Positions 11,748 through 21,781 of a stretch of DNA of 64,000 nt are shown here, in pieces. The stretch comes from Pinus tabuliformis (taxonomy: Eukaryota; Streptophyta; Pinopsida; Pinales; Pinaceae): positions 797,695,119 through 797,759,118 of the forward strand of contig CM062805.1 of NCBI GenBank assembly GCA_031772625.1, in the 5' to 3' direction. The notes below the pieces were generated by a model. It made no database searches. It was not told where the DNA came from and saw nothing but the letters and a program-made list of their open reading frames with translations. Position numbers and translations under genes: made by a program. How positions within the stretch are numbered: position 1 is the stretch's first letter; each line of letters opens with the position of its first letter.

Positions 11748-12644
11748 ATGGGGTCCTCAACACTCTTTCCTGCCGAAGACAAGCTCTGTGAGAAAGCTTA
11801 CTATCACGGATGGAAGATGTCTATCAATCTAACCCTTGACGTTCAAGGAATGTTGGATCATGTGAGAGGCAATATTGTTGAGCCTCCATCAAATGCACCT
11901 CCTGCTGCCAGGAACAAATGGAAGAACGAAGAAATTAAAGCGAAGAAGATCATCCGGGACTCTATCAACAAGTGCTTGGTGGCCTACATCTCTGAACTAG
12001 ACACCTCCAAGGAAATCTACAATAGACTGGTGAGTTTATTTAAAGTCAATGATGCAAATCAAGTTTTGTTTCTTAGAAATAAACTAAAGGAAATTCATAA
12101 GGGTAAAGATGAGAGTATGCAAGCATACTTCTTAAGAATCACCGAGATCAAGAACGATCTCCTATCTATTGGGGAGACTATTACTCACAGAGAAATGGCA
12201 CTCACGACTCTTGGAGGATTACCATCCGAATGGTACGTATTTAGGACTACTCTTCTGAACAATAATGTAATTCCTGGTTTCGAGGAATTAATGGTTAGAT
12301 GCATTCAAGAAGAAACAAGGGTAGAAGAGTAAGAAATGCCCATGCCTAAAGATCCTTTTGTTGCCTTTTCTTCTCATGCTAAGAAAAGAAATAATTCCAG
12401 GACTAAATCAAAAGGAAAGGCTGGACCTAAGGGTGGAAGAAAAGGACGATGTTACATCTGCGATAAAGCAGGTCACTATGCAAGGAAGTGCCCTGATAGA
12501 AAGGACTCACACCGGGACGATGATCAAAATCCCTCTGATGGCAATCAAAGGAATGACAAATTCAATAGCAAAGGTAAGAGGAGAGTTGGGAATCAAGGAA
12601 GAGGACAACCATTCAAGAAAGCTAGAAATTCCAGGATGTATTAA
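11748..12644 (+). pseudogene. Element B gag with one in-frame stop
   Basis: This copia gag is 298 codons long. ATG at 11748 opens a frame broken only by TAA at 12330-12332, then continues in the same frame to 12644. The UBN2-type capsid part includes TSKEIYNRLVSLFKVNDANQ and REMALTTLGGLPSEW. It is followed by a basic linker and a complete CCHC zinc knuckle CYICDKAGHYARKC (12454-12495), then a Gly/Arg/Lys-rich tail. Gag would package the RNA. It is the best-preserved part of B, and the homologous gag in C is mostly deleted. One base change created the stop. Confidence 0.85.
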
Positions 12645-14870
12645 ATGCACCTGACCTCAAAAAGAACCCGGTGTCCATCTCGGCAATGGAAGACAAAGGC
12701 TACAAGGTAACCTTCAGCGATGGCAAGGTACATATATGGAAAAATAATGTTAAAGATGCCTTTACTCTTGGGTTTCGTGTTGATTCATTATATCAGGTCG
12801 ATGGATGTTCGCTAGGTGTCATGTCTTATGACACATCTCTTCAATCCAAACTTTGGCATCTGATTTTTCCCCCCTTCATTATAAATCTCTACTCAGTGTA
12901 AGACAAATAGTGACAGGGATGCCCAAATTCCAAGTAGAGAAAGAAGGTGTATGTCCAGGATGTGCTGAAGGAAAGCTCAAAAGGGGACCATTCCCCTCAA
13001 GCCTAAGTAAGACCTCCGATATATTACAGTTGGTTCACTCAAGAATACCTGAGGTTGGCATTAAGAGGGAGACTACTACACCACATACTCCAGAGCAGAA
13101 TGGTGTGGCACCATACGATTGTGGAAGTTATTTCTATGGGTAGATGATGTAACAATGCCTGATGTGGAAGAACCAATGGATCCTATTTATCCACCTCAGC
13201 CTTCCTCTTCCAGGAAGAGGCCTTCATGGCTTAGGGGGCTACTTGATGATGGTGAAGGACATGCTACACCGTGAGGAACCTTTCGTGAAAGTAAGAAACC
13301 TAATAGGTATCAGGGATACCTAACCATCATGAGCACGATCGTACAAAATGAGCCTTCATCATTCTCAGATGTCATCAAGCATCAAGTATGGAAGGATGCT
13401 ATGACCGAAGAATATGAATCTATCATGAAGAATGATGTCTGGGAAGTAGTTCCCAGACCCCAGGACAAGACAGTTGTTACTTCCAAATGGCTTTATAAGA
13501 TAAAGCATGCAGCAAATGGAAGTACGGAAAAGTATAAGGCTCATTTTGTTGCTCGTGGTTTCTCCCAGAAGGAAGGTATAGACTATGATGAGATATTTGC
13601 ACCTGTTGCCAGATATACAACCATCTGCTCAATCATAGCCCTTGCCGCTTCACAAGGATGGAACCTACATCAGATGGATGTCAAGACCGCGTTCTTGCAC
13701 GGCTCGATCAAAGAAGAGGTCTAAGTGGAGCAACCTGAAGGATTTGAGATTTATGATTGAAAATCTCATGTATGCAGGTTTAAGAAGGCTCCCTATTGGC
13801 TGAAGAAAGCACCCCGAACATGGTATGAGAGGATCAATAGCTACTTGATGAAGCTGGGATTCACTAGGAGTGAAGCTGATCCTAACCTTTACTTTAAGGT
13901 TGAAGATGACAAGCCTCTCATACTGGTGTTTTATGTGGATGACCTCTTTCTAACAGGTGCATACCCTCTTATTCACAAATGTAAAAGGGAGTTGGCTTCT
14001 GAATTTGAAATGAAGAATCAAGGACTTGAAGTGTGGAAAAAGCCAAGGGAAATTTTCCTATCTCAAGGAAAATATGTGGTGAAGATTCTGAAAAAATTTG
14101 GTATGGTGGACTACAAGCCTGTGACTACCTCAAGGATCTTAACTTTCAAAAGTTATATGGTAGTGATGTCGGACCAGATTTGGGAAATGCCTCTGAGTTT
14201 CAAAAACTCATTCGCGTTGATGTTCTTGGTGAACCTCCATTCGAACATATGTTTTGCAGTTAGCATTGTGAGCTCATATTTGGTTGAGCCTCACTAGATT
14301 GGTTCCAAGAATCTTCTGAGATGTCTTCAGGACACAATCTCTCACGGATTGAGATACACTGCCGGAAATATGAAACTGCATGATGCTGATTAGGCAAGTA
14401 GTGTGGAGGATCACTAGAGCACTTTTTAGTGTTGTTTCTCTTTGGATTTTGCTTCAATATAATGGATGAGCAGGAAGCAGAAGTCGGTTGCCATAAGCAC
14501 CGCCGAGACCAGATACATATCTACAAGTATGATCTCGTATGAAGCTACTTGGTTGGGGCTCTTCAGTGAGCTTTTTGAACACATACCACTGTGATTCTCT
14601 GTAACAACTAGAGGTGGGATTTGATTATTGAGGAATCCCGTATTCGTCGATTGCTCCAGCAGATAGACATCGTCTGGGATATGGTAAGTCGATGAGCAAG
14701 GAGGCTCCATCGCATTAAGATGATGTACAGGTTGATACACCTTGTCAAAGCCCCAAGGAAAGATCTAATCTATGATTTTCCCAAACGACTTGGAATCGTC
14801 AAGAATCCCTTGTACAAGAGTCCTGCATGTTGCATACATTGAGCTTTGGGAGCTCTAAGGGCTTGTGGTT
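12645..14870 (+). pseudogene. Element B pol remnant (GAG-pre-integrase, INT scraps, RT, RNase H)
   Basis: Pieces run in copia order. The GAG-pre-integrase segment is at 12671-12901. Integrase survives only as TTPHTPEQNGVA near 13078-13110, because the catalytic core is deleted. Reverse transcriptase at 13329-14100 has WKDAMTEEYESIMKNDVWEV, HQMDVKTAFLHG and FYVDDLFLTG (catalytic YVDD near 13932). RNase H scraps with SVAISTAETRY lie near 14485-14520. Stops at 13722 and near 13760 and several frameshifts break it. No DSG protease motif is found between gag and GAG-pre-integrase. The copy cannot make a working polymerase. Confidence 0.85.
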
Positions 14871-14879
14871 CTTACTGGA

Positions 14880-15135
14880 GCAACATACAACCACAGGGTG
14901 ACTCACCCTCACTTGGTGGTGTGCACTGGAACAAGATGATTCGCTTTCTTGTGGGACAAGATGATTCGCTCTCTTGTGGAACAGGATGATTCGCTCTCCT
15001 GTGTAGCAGGATCATTAGTTCTCCTGTGAGGCTTGGATTGATGTGTTCTCCATGGCGATTGTAGCAAGATTGATGTGTTCTCCTGTGAGGACAGGATTGA
15101 TTAGTTCTCCTGTCGAGGCATCCTACCCATGCAGT
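14880..15135 (+). repeat. Element B inverted-repeat array, type 1 (loop TGATTCGCTC)
   Basis: About six units of ~26-40 bp each form a stem-loop. The clear ones are ACAAGA/TCTTGT (14931-14952), ACAAGA/TCTTGT (14956-14977), ACAGGA/TCCTGT (14981-15002) and GACAGGA/TCCTGTC (15090-15114). Loops are TGATTCGCTT, TGATTCGCTC or TTGATTAGTTC. The stem arms change together while the loop is kept. The array is in the 3' untranslated region of B, and the same kind recurs in C. Confidence 0.75.
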
Positions 15136-15249
15136 CTGGGACTCATGGGAAGTACCTCTCATCCGATCAATGAGCAGGGAAATGAAGTTAGGGACCATAG
15201 TAGTACCAATGGACGCATTGTTGTATCTACCGTACTCCCTACGCTAGGA

Positions 15250-15535
15250 TGACCTCCATTGGTCTAGGATCAATGATACTGGTCTAGGACCAATGGTAGG
15301 AGTTGTACCATACTATGACACTGACTTTGGGTCGGTTGAGACTGGTCTGCGACCAGTGGTACATACTCTGAGACTGAGTTCGTGTCAGTGCAGTACTGGT
15401 CTGGGACCAGTGAGAGTGGTACATATTATGACGCTGACTTCGGGTCGGTTGAGACTGGTTTGGGACCAGTGGTACACTCTCTAAGACTGGGATACTGGTC
15501 TAGGACCAGTGGTATGCACTCTGAGACTGATACAT
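15250..15535 (+). repeat. Element B inverted-repeat array, type 2 (ACTGGTC-TGG-GACCAGT)
   Basis: Repeated units each hold a 7-bp palindromic stem with a 3-base loop: ACTGGTC/GACCAGT at 15341-15357, 15395-15411 and 15494-15510, with near copies at about 15263-15295 and 15450-15470. Between them are shorter stems such as GAC-TTCGG-GTC. Units are joined by GGTACAYWCTSTGAGACTG-like spacers. C carries ATTGATC-TGG-GATCAAT at the equivalent place. Confidence 0.75.
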
Positions 15536-15559
15536 CCTCGATCATTTCTTCTTATTCAT

Positions 15560-15770
15560 AATTCGGACAAAAGCATAGTAGAACAGAACAATGCAAGAGT
15601 AGAGCAAAACAGAGCAGAACAATACAGATCAATACAGGGCAGAACAAGACAAAGCAGAATAGACAGAATAGAGCAGAGCAGGGCAAGGGACAGGCTGTAC
15701 AGGGCAGTGCATTTGATGGATGAATAGTAATGACTGATAGACAGATTGCAGATGAAGTTCTCCCTAGTTG
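15560..15770 (+). repeat. Purine-rich CAGAACA-type low-complexity tract and polypurine tract of B
   Basis: Degenerate repeats of AGAGCAGAACAATACAG type fill 15575-15710. The region ends with CTCCCTAGTTGAGAGGGAG, whose purine arm (15770-15778) is the polypurine tract adjoining the 3' LTR. Confidence 0.6.
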
Positions 15771-15778
15771 AGAGGGAG

Positions 15779-17012
15779 TGTTAAAATTGGAAACTAGGAC
15801 AAAACTTCATGTGGGTCATCTTATTCATGGCTGATAATATTTTTATTAGATTCCTCTCATCGAGAGGTGTAGGATTGATATAAAGATCATCCGATTCCGA
15901 TAAGTATTCATGGAGATATGAATTTATTTTGATTATGGAATTATTATCAAGCCGACCTACAACTCATGTAGGCTCAGAAGCCCAAAATTCGCATCTATTC
16001 AAACACCAACATTGTGTATAAATACAGGAGGACTTTTCCTCATTTGGACTCACTCATCTCATCACATCTCTCTCTCTACTGCGCAGAAAAGAGTCTCTTC
16101 TCTACTACGCAGAAAAGGGTCTCCCCCTCACACATGTGAAGTCGGAAGCTGCTGAAACTGAAGCTGAACTGCAAAAGTAAAGATTGACCTACGTGGACTA
16201 GAAGATATCTTCATCTAAACTATGTTGTAGGTTCATCTAAACCTCCTCTGAAAGCCGCAACTTTTGGTGGTGGAATCAAGTCAATCCAACAGACGGTTTG
16301 CAAGATATCGACTGCCCTAGTTTGAAGCTGGAAGTTGCTGAAACTGAAGCTGCAATTGCAGAAGTAAAGATTGACCTGCGTGGACTAGAAGATCTCCTCA
16401 TCTAAACTGTGTTGTAGGTTAATCTGAAACTCCTCTGAAAGAAGCAACTTTTGGTGGTGTAATCAAGTCAATGCGACGGACGGTTTGCAAGATATCGACT
16501 GCCCTAGTTTGAAGCTGGAAGCTGCCGAAATTGAAGCTGCAACTGCAGAAGTAAAGTTTGACCTGCGTGGACTAGAAGATCTCCTCATCTGAACTGTGCT
16601 ATAGGTTCATCTGAACCTCCTCTAGAAGCCGCAACTTTTGGTGGTGGAATCAAGCTGATCCGACGGTCAATTTGTGAGATATCGTCTACCTTAGTTTGAT
16701 GATGAAGCGTTAATGTTGATGCTGCTAATCTAGGGTTTGCTACTGCTGATATGAATCAGATTTATTCTACTATTTCTCTCTGCTAAATTATTGAAGATAA
16801 AATAAGATTTTATCAAAGGGTTTCCCCACACATTGTGGGGTTTGTCCCTGGCTAGCTGCCACATCTTATGGCTCTTGTCTTGGCTTGTTTTCTGTCGATC
16901 GTTTAATGTTCTATTTGCACTTTACTTTATGGACATGTGATTGCTAATCTATGGAATATAATAAGGAAAAGAAGTAAATTGTTATAAGCATAGAACATAC
17001 CATAACTTAACA
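15779..17012 (+). repeat. Element B 3' LTR
   Basis: The 1234-bp copy matches 10425-11657 throughout, with TATAAAT at 16017-16023 and the ~185-bp tandem array at about 16136-16690. It ends AACTTAACA and is followed by the GCTTT duplication. Confidence 0.9.
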
Positions 17013-18147
17013 GCTTTTTACTTCAATAGATTAGGATCTTCTTTTAGTTATATTATTATAGTGTTCTTCTTCATCAAACGGCTACCAAAGTATGAACAAT
17101 AAAGAGACAAGAGACACACTGTGTAGGCTATGATCCAGGGCCAAAACCTCTCCCACTTAAGAGGAAAAACCAAAAAAATTCTTCTTCTTATAGTGACTTC
17201 AATTGATGAATACCAAGACCAAGACCCTTGACCTATTTCCCACTCCAAGATGAAGACACAAAGCTTCCTTGATGAGATCCTTAGTCAACAATAGTCAACC
17301 GTCTGCTCCTTCCTCCTTCTCAGTTATTCTTCAACTTTGTCTTCCTTCTACTTCAAACTTACACTTTATTTCGGCCTCCTTGAATTAGGTTTTCAATCTT
17401 CGGCCCTAATTAGAAACCCTGGATTCTCCTTCTAGAAAAATGTCCTTGATACCTTTGCATAGGACATGGTCTCCTTATAGTTTTTCTTAGCTTCCATTAG
17501 ACTTTCCCCTCTTCCAATTTGGCTACCTAAGAGGACATAAATTCCTCTTGGCTTCTTCTATAGCAAATTACACCTCTCTTCTTCACATGTGTGACCAAAA
17601 ACAGACCCAAAAACACTCCTAAATACTTTGCTCTTCCTTTTCTTTACTTCACTAGCTATAGGACTATCTTCCTTGACATTTTCGCACTTCTTGTTTCAGA
17701 CTTGAAGATGACTGAAATTTTTACTCTGAAATGAGGTTGATCTGCCCTATTTATAGTTGTTTCCCAGTAAATTAGGTCAACTTGAGTGAGGGTGAGCCGA
17801 CATGTATTTGGAGGAGATCATTTATTCCATATTGAAGTTGACTTATAGGAGGTTTCTTTGCTTGGTCTTGGAGGGCCTTTTTATACATTTAATGACACAT
17901 ACAAAAATGTAACATGCCCAAGAAGGGTCCTTCATACATGACATTGACTCAATTTGACTTTCATGACTAGATGAAAAAAAATAAAGGTTCACAATGGGAA
18001 CCTTAACTAAAATAAAATTCCTTGATCATGAAACCCATGATTCAAGTACTTACAAAAATAATTCTATTTTCTTCTTTTCACCAATTACGTAAAATCACAA
18101 TTTACACATGTCATTATGAAGACCGAACCTAGTTACACTTTTAAACA
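17013..18147 (-). repeat. Element G 5' LTR, second fragment
   Basis: Homology to 6004-7125 resumes at GCTTTTTACTTCAATAG. The first five bases are the duplication made by B. It ends CACTTTTAAACA, followed by TCTTG, the right-hand target duplicate of G. Confidence 0.85.
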
Positions 18148-18887
18148 TCTTGCACTCTCTTAAACGTAAAAAGATTCCTCTTACACCCCTTTAATGCATA
18201 TATTACACTTTTCCTTAAAGGCTCGAATTACTAAGGCATGTGTTCTCCCTTTTTATGGCACAAGTCACTAAGGCATGCATACTCCCTCTTGATGGCATGA
18301 TCTACTTAAGCAAGTGTACCTCCTTTATGGCATAAGTTACACTCCCATTTTGGAATATGTAACTTATCCTCAAGGCATGTGAGTTACCCCTTGAATTCGA
18401 CCTCCTTTCTCTTCCTATATATGTGTGCCTCTCATCCTCTCTACTACTTACTTATGCATTGTGAAAGGAGAGTATGAACTTGAGAAAGAGAGAACTAGAG
18501 AGACTATAAAATAATTGGGAGAGAGAGAGAGAGAGAGTCTCTAAGAGTAAAAGTAGAACTTGGTGAGCAAAGTAATTCAGTGTTTACATCAACTACTACT
18601 ATCAAAGATATTCTTCATATTTGGGTGAACTTCTTCTTTCTCTCGTTGTATTTTGTATCTCTGTTGAACATTGGATTTATAATATAAGAATAATATGGTT
18701 GGTTTTTCCCCTTGTGGATTTTTCCTTTGTCATATGACCTAAACTCACTATGTCTTATTGGGCTTTTGGTTGTATTCTATTGTGTATATGGTCTATGTTC
18801 TATCTACAATTTCTTAACTAATATTGCAGGTTAAAGAAGTTATTGGATCAAGTGATTGTTATAGCATAGAACTTTATAATTTCAGCA
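18148..18887 (+). repeat. Element F 5' LTR, second part
   Basis: This continues 5506-5938 after removal of G. It contains TATATATG at about 18418-18425 as a probable TATA box, a GA run near 18520-18537, and ends ATTTCAGCA at 18887 beside the primer-binding site. Confidence 0.65.
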
Positions 18888-18888
18888 T

Positions 18889-18900
18889 TGTATCAGAGCT
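18889..18900 (+). other. Element F primer-binding site
   Basis: TGTATCAGAGCT differs by one base from TGGTATCAGAGC and follows the LTR end by one base. Confidence 0.65.
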
Positions 18901-18933
18901 TTGGTGAAGACAAGCTCAAGGAGACAAGTGTTG

Positions 18934-19240
18934 TTCCAACCCATTTTATGTTGAAATATCTCTTGCTATCAACGATATTTGCAGCCCGTTTTCTGCTAAA
19001 ATATCTCTTGTTTTCCAATATAATTGGAGCCCATTTTCTGCTCAAATATACGTTTTTGTCCACTCTATATGCAACCCATTTTATGTTAAAATATCTCTTG
19101 TTTTCCACTCTATTTACAACCCATTTTCTATTGAAATATCAAGTGTTGTCCACTCTATTTGTAGTTCATTTTCTACTAAAATATCACTTATTCTTCATTC
19201 TACTTGTTTCTCATTTTCTATTGTCTCTTTTTTTTTTGCT
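18934..19240 (+). repeat. 45-bp tandem repeat in leader of F
   Basis: Six to seven 45-bp units of the type AACCCATTTTATGTTGAAAT plus a CTCTTGTTTTCCACTCTATT-like second half lie between primer-binding site and gag. The period is a multiple of three and one frame is open across all units (18888-19265), giving a repeated HFLLKYLLFSTLFAT pattern. There is no ATG at its start, so translation is doubtful. I treat it as leader repeat rather than a gene. Confidence 0.7.
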
Positions 19241-19316
19241 GCTGAAATATCTCATTCACTGTTGAAATCTCTTGTTGTCTCTTTCTATTTGTTGTTGAAA
19301 TTTTGAGCAGATCAAG

Positions 19317-19805
19317 ATGTATTCCTCTTACTTTAAGAATGAAGAGAAGTTGGTTGATGCTTCAAACTTTTTCCCTTGGAAGTCTAGATTGGATATTACT
19401 CTTGAGGAACAAGATACTCTGGAGTATGTTTAAGGAGAAGTAGAAGAGCCAGCTAAAAACTTCAATGTTGTTATCAAGGTTAGATACAAGAAAGGAGAAG
19501 TCAAGGCTAAAAATATTATCCTTGATTCTCTTGGAGACCACCTCGTCACTTATGTCTCCAACTTGAAGAAATCCAAAGAAATGTATGCTAGGTTGATTGG
19601 AATGTATCAAGTGAACAAAATGCGTCAAATTCTTGCTCTGAAGAATCAGCTCAAGGATATTAAGATGAACATAGGAGAGATCATTCAAGGATACTTCATA
19701 AGGGTATCAAAAACAAAGATCAGTTGTCAATTTATAATGAAGTTGTTTCTGACAAAGACTTGTTGTTGATTACGCTTGGAGGTCTTCCTTCTTCTTGTGA
19801 AACTT
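19317..19805 (+). pseudogene. Element F gag, 5' part
   Basis: The copia gag starts at ATG 19317. Segments include ASNFFPWKSRLDITLEEQD, KSKEMYARLIGMYQVNKMRQ and LALKNQLKDIKM. TAA near 19431 replaces a probable CAA codon, and a frameshift lies near 19710. After LGGLPSSCETF the frame is cut by insertion of C at 19806 and resumes at 37438 with ITTIGNNDKFPTFDELLGKC. The split with matching AACTT on both sides is direct evidence of insertion. Confidence 0.85.
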
Positions 19806-20908
19806 TGTTAATCTTAGGTATGTTCTATGCTTAGAGCAATTTATTTCAATTTTCACTGTTAGCTCAATACCTTTTCCAGATTAGCAATCACATCAGTGTT
19901 AAAGTAAACTGCAAATAGAACATAAACATAAATCACAGAAGACAAGCCAAGTCAAGAGGACACAAGATGTGGTGCTAGCCAGGGACAAACCCCAATGTGG
20001 GGAAACCCTTGATCAATTCTTCTTATATGTTCTTCAATAGTTTAGCAGAGGCAGAGAGAGATAGTACGTTTACAACAAAAGTTAACACTTTGACTTATCT
20101 AGATAAGAGCATAGATCATCTTTAAGAAGATGATACATGAGATCAGTTAAAGACATGCTGCTTCAACTGATTCTCCAAGGTGATTTCTTCACCTATCGTT
20201 GTGTTGCATTTCGTCATCATGCTGCACCTCACTGCGTTACACCATGTTGCACCCATCATCACTATGCTACATCTCATCACGCTTCATTAATCATGACTGT
20301 ACCCATCATTGTACTGCATTATGTGCCATTGTTGCACCATGTTGCCATATTGACCTATGTGTTGGTTGCACCTTGCTTGCTTGTTGTTCCTTGCTTGCTT
20401 GTTGTCCCTAGCATGTTTTTTGTCCTTAGCATTTGTTGTTGCATGCTAGTTGTCCCTTGCATGCTACCTGTAACATTGCATGCTTGGTGTATTTGTTGCT
20501 AAGTACCATACAATTGTCCCAATGCTAGTTAGTTTTCCCTTGCATGTTGCTCTCCTTCAGAGACAGATGCTCCGGTTGTTTCGGCAGTTTCGGTTGTTCC
20601 CATCAATTCTTTCAATTTTCGACAGTTTCGACAGTTTCGGCTGTTCCCGGTAGTTTCAATAGTTCCTAGTAGTTCCAGCATTTCCAGCAGTTCGAGCAGT
20701 TCCAATAGTTCCCGACTATTCCGGCTATTCTCGGCAGTTTCAGCTGTTCCTAGCAGCTCCGATAGTTCCCGGCAGTTTCTGGCAGTTTCGAAAATTCTGG
20801 AAGTTCTGGCAGTTGGCAGTTCCGGCAGTGCCAGTTGTTCCCGGTTGTTCCGGCTATTCCGGTTGTTCTTAGCAGTTGTGGCAGTTCCCGGAAGTTCCGG
20901 CAGTTCTG
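19806..20908 (-). repeat. Element C 3' LTR, first fragment
   Basis: It matches 35762-36860 closely, for example the GGTATGTTCTATGCTTAGAG start. It includes the CAT/CAC-rich stretch near 20200-20360 and most of the GGCAGTTCC-type minisatellite. D interrupts it at 20909, and it resumes at 24164. Confidence 0.88.
20552..20905. repeat. ~10-bp minisatellite (GGCAGTTCCC) in LTR C
   Basis: Degenerate tandem copies of a roughly 10-base unit, GGCAGTTCCN or GGCTGTTCCC, run for about 350 bp here, continue at 24164-24285 after D, and occupy about 36510-37085 in the other LTR. Arrays differ between the two LTRs, as expected for a fast-changing minisatellite. Confidence 0.85.
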
Positions 20909-21241
20909 TGTTAGGCCCCTATACTACTAGTGTAACCCCTTATTGTTATTAGTACAACCCCCTTATTATATTGTTGTACCCATGTAGTCCCCATATTGTT
21001 ACTATTGTGCCCCATATAAGCCCACTATTTTTGTTATTGTGCCTTTACATTATTATTGTTATGTCGGCTTTGATTATATTATGACCCCTTAGACTCCTAT
21101 ATATAGAAAGGAGGTCTTGTCATTTGTATCATCTAAGAATTGTTCATTTGTGTAATGTAAAGGAGGTTTCCCCCTCGAAGAGGCTTATTTCTACGGCGTT
21201 GATCTATCTTTTCTATATTTTTGTGAGCTGGTTTCATAACA
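20909..21241 (+). repeat. Element D 5' LTR
   Basis: The 333-bp LTR has TATATATAG near 21101-21109 and ends GGTTTCATAACA. By eye about 20 differences separate it from the 3' copy, so the two are roughly 93-94 percent identical. Confidence 0.9.
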
Positions 21242-21243
21242 TT

Positions 21244-21255
21244 TGGTATCAGAGC
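21244..21255 (+). other. Element D primer-binding site
   Basis: TGGTATCAGAGC lies two bases after the LTR and matches the initiator-Met type site. Confidence 0.85.
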
Positions 21256-21781
21256 TTTGGATTCTAGGGTTTTCGCTGCTCCAAACAGGTCGTCGTGGCA
21301 TTTTCGCTATAACTTTGTTTTTGCGACATTTCAGAAGCTAAACAAAAAACCCATTTGAGACGAAATCTCATTGAACCTCGGTTCTGAATTTCAGAGCTTG
21401 TCTCACTATATTTTCAGAGATATGATCTGAGGAAGTTATAGTTTTTGCAAGCTCCAAAATTTCATCTAAAACAGGTCATTGTGGAATTTTCGCAATAACA
21501 TTTTCACTAGAAAGTTTCAGAAGATAAAAAAAAACCATTTGAGAAGAAATCGGTTTGAACTTCGGGTCCAAATTTCAGATCTTGTCTCACTACATTTTCG
21601 GATATATGATCTAAGGAAGTTAGAGTCTTTGCAGACTCCCGAATTACATCTTAAACAGGTGACCTTGGGAAAATAGTCATAACTTTCTCTCTGAGCTTCA
21701 GATTGAAATTTTGTAAGAAGTGATAGAAAGAGGACGAATTATATGTGTTTTTATGTATTTTAAAATCGAAAGGTCAAAACA
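21256..21781 (+). repeat. Element D leader with imperfect direct repeats
   Basis: Two to three diverged copies of a ~180-bp unit are seen, each with a TCGTTGTGG(C/A)ATTTTCGC-like start, TTGAGACGAAATC and TTCAGAGCTTGTCTCACTA (about 21285-21475, 21476-21660 and a partial copy to 21780). No convincing coding is seen. Confidence 0.5.

Larger units (their letters stand above)
10425..17012 (+). mobile_element. Element B: Ty1/copia inserted in LTR of G
   Basis: The element is 6588 bp with LTRs at 10425-11657 and 15779-17012, both TGTTAAAATTGG...AACTTAACA. A perfect 5-bp target duplication GCTTT lies at 10420-10424 and 17013-17017. The PBS follows the 5' LTR directly, and a polypurine tract precedes the 3' LTR. 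LTR copies differ at roughly one base in 20-25 where I compared them by eye, so the insertion is old but younger than G. Gag is mostly intact; pol has lost protease and most of integrase. Confidence 0.92.
5939..18147 (-). mobile_element. Element G: gag-only copia-like element, contains B
   Basis: Two copies of a ~1.19-kb LTR flank about 3.2 kb of internal sequence. In the minus sense the order is 5' LTR (10357-18147, split by B), degenerate primer-binding site, gag, long non-coding region, polypurine tract, 3' LTR (5939-7125). Flanks TCTTA on the left and TCTTG on the right are a one-mismatch 5-bp target duplication within the F 5' LTR. I found gag but no protease, integrase or reverse transcriptase, so it resembles non-autonomous elements that keep only gag. 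Confidence 0.8.

Noticed and set aside
14931-15115. CRISPR-like array of regular repeats and spacers
   Set aside because: Units are contiguous, degenerate and inside a plant retrotransposon 3' region. Spacers are conserved and repeats vary, the opposite of CRISPR.
18888-19265. 125-codon open frame encoding a hydrophobic repeat protein
   Set aside because: It starts at the primer-binding site with TTG, has no ATG, and its openness follows from a 45-bp repeat without a stop. Treated as leader repeat.
20137-20502. 121-codon frame rich in His, Cys, Val
   Set aside because: It lies inside LTR C in a CAT/CAC-rich tract. The equivalent in the other LTR (36157-36474) is in a different arrangement. 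Not a gene.
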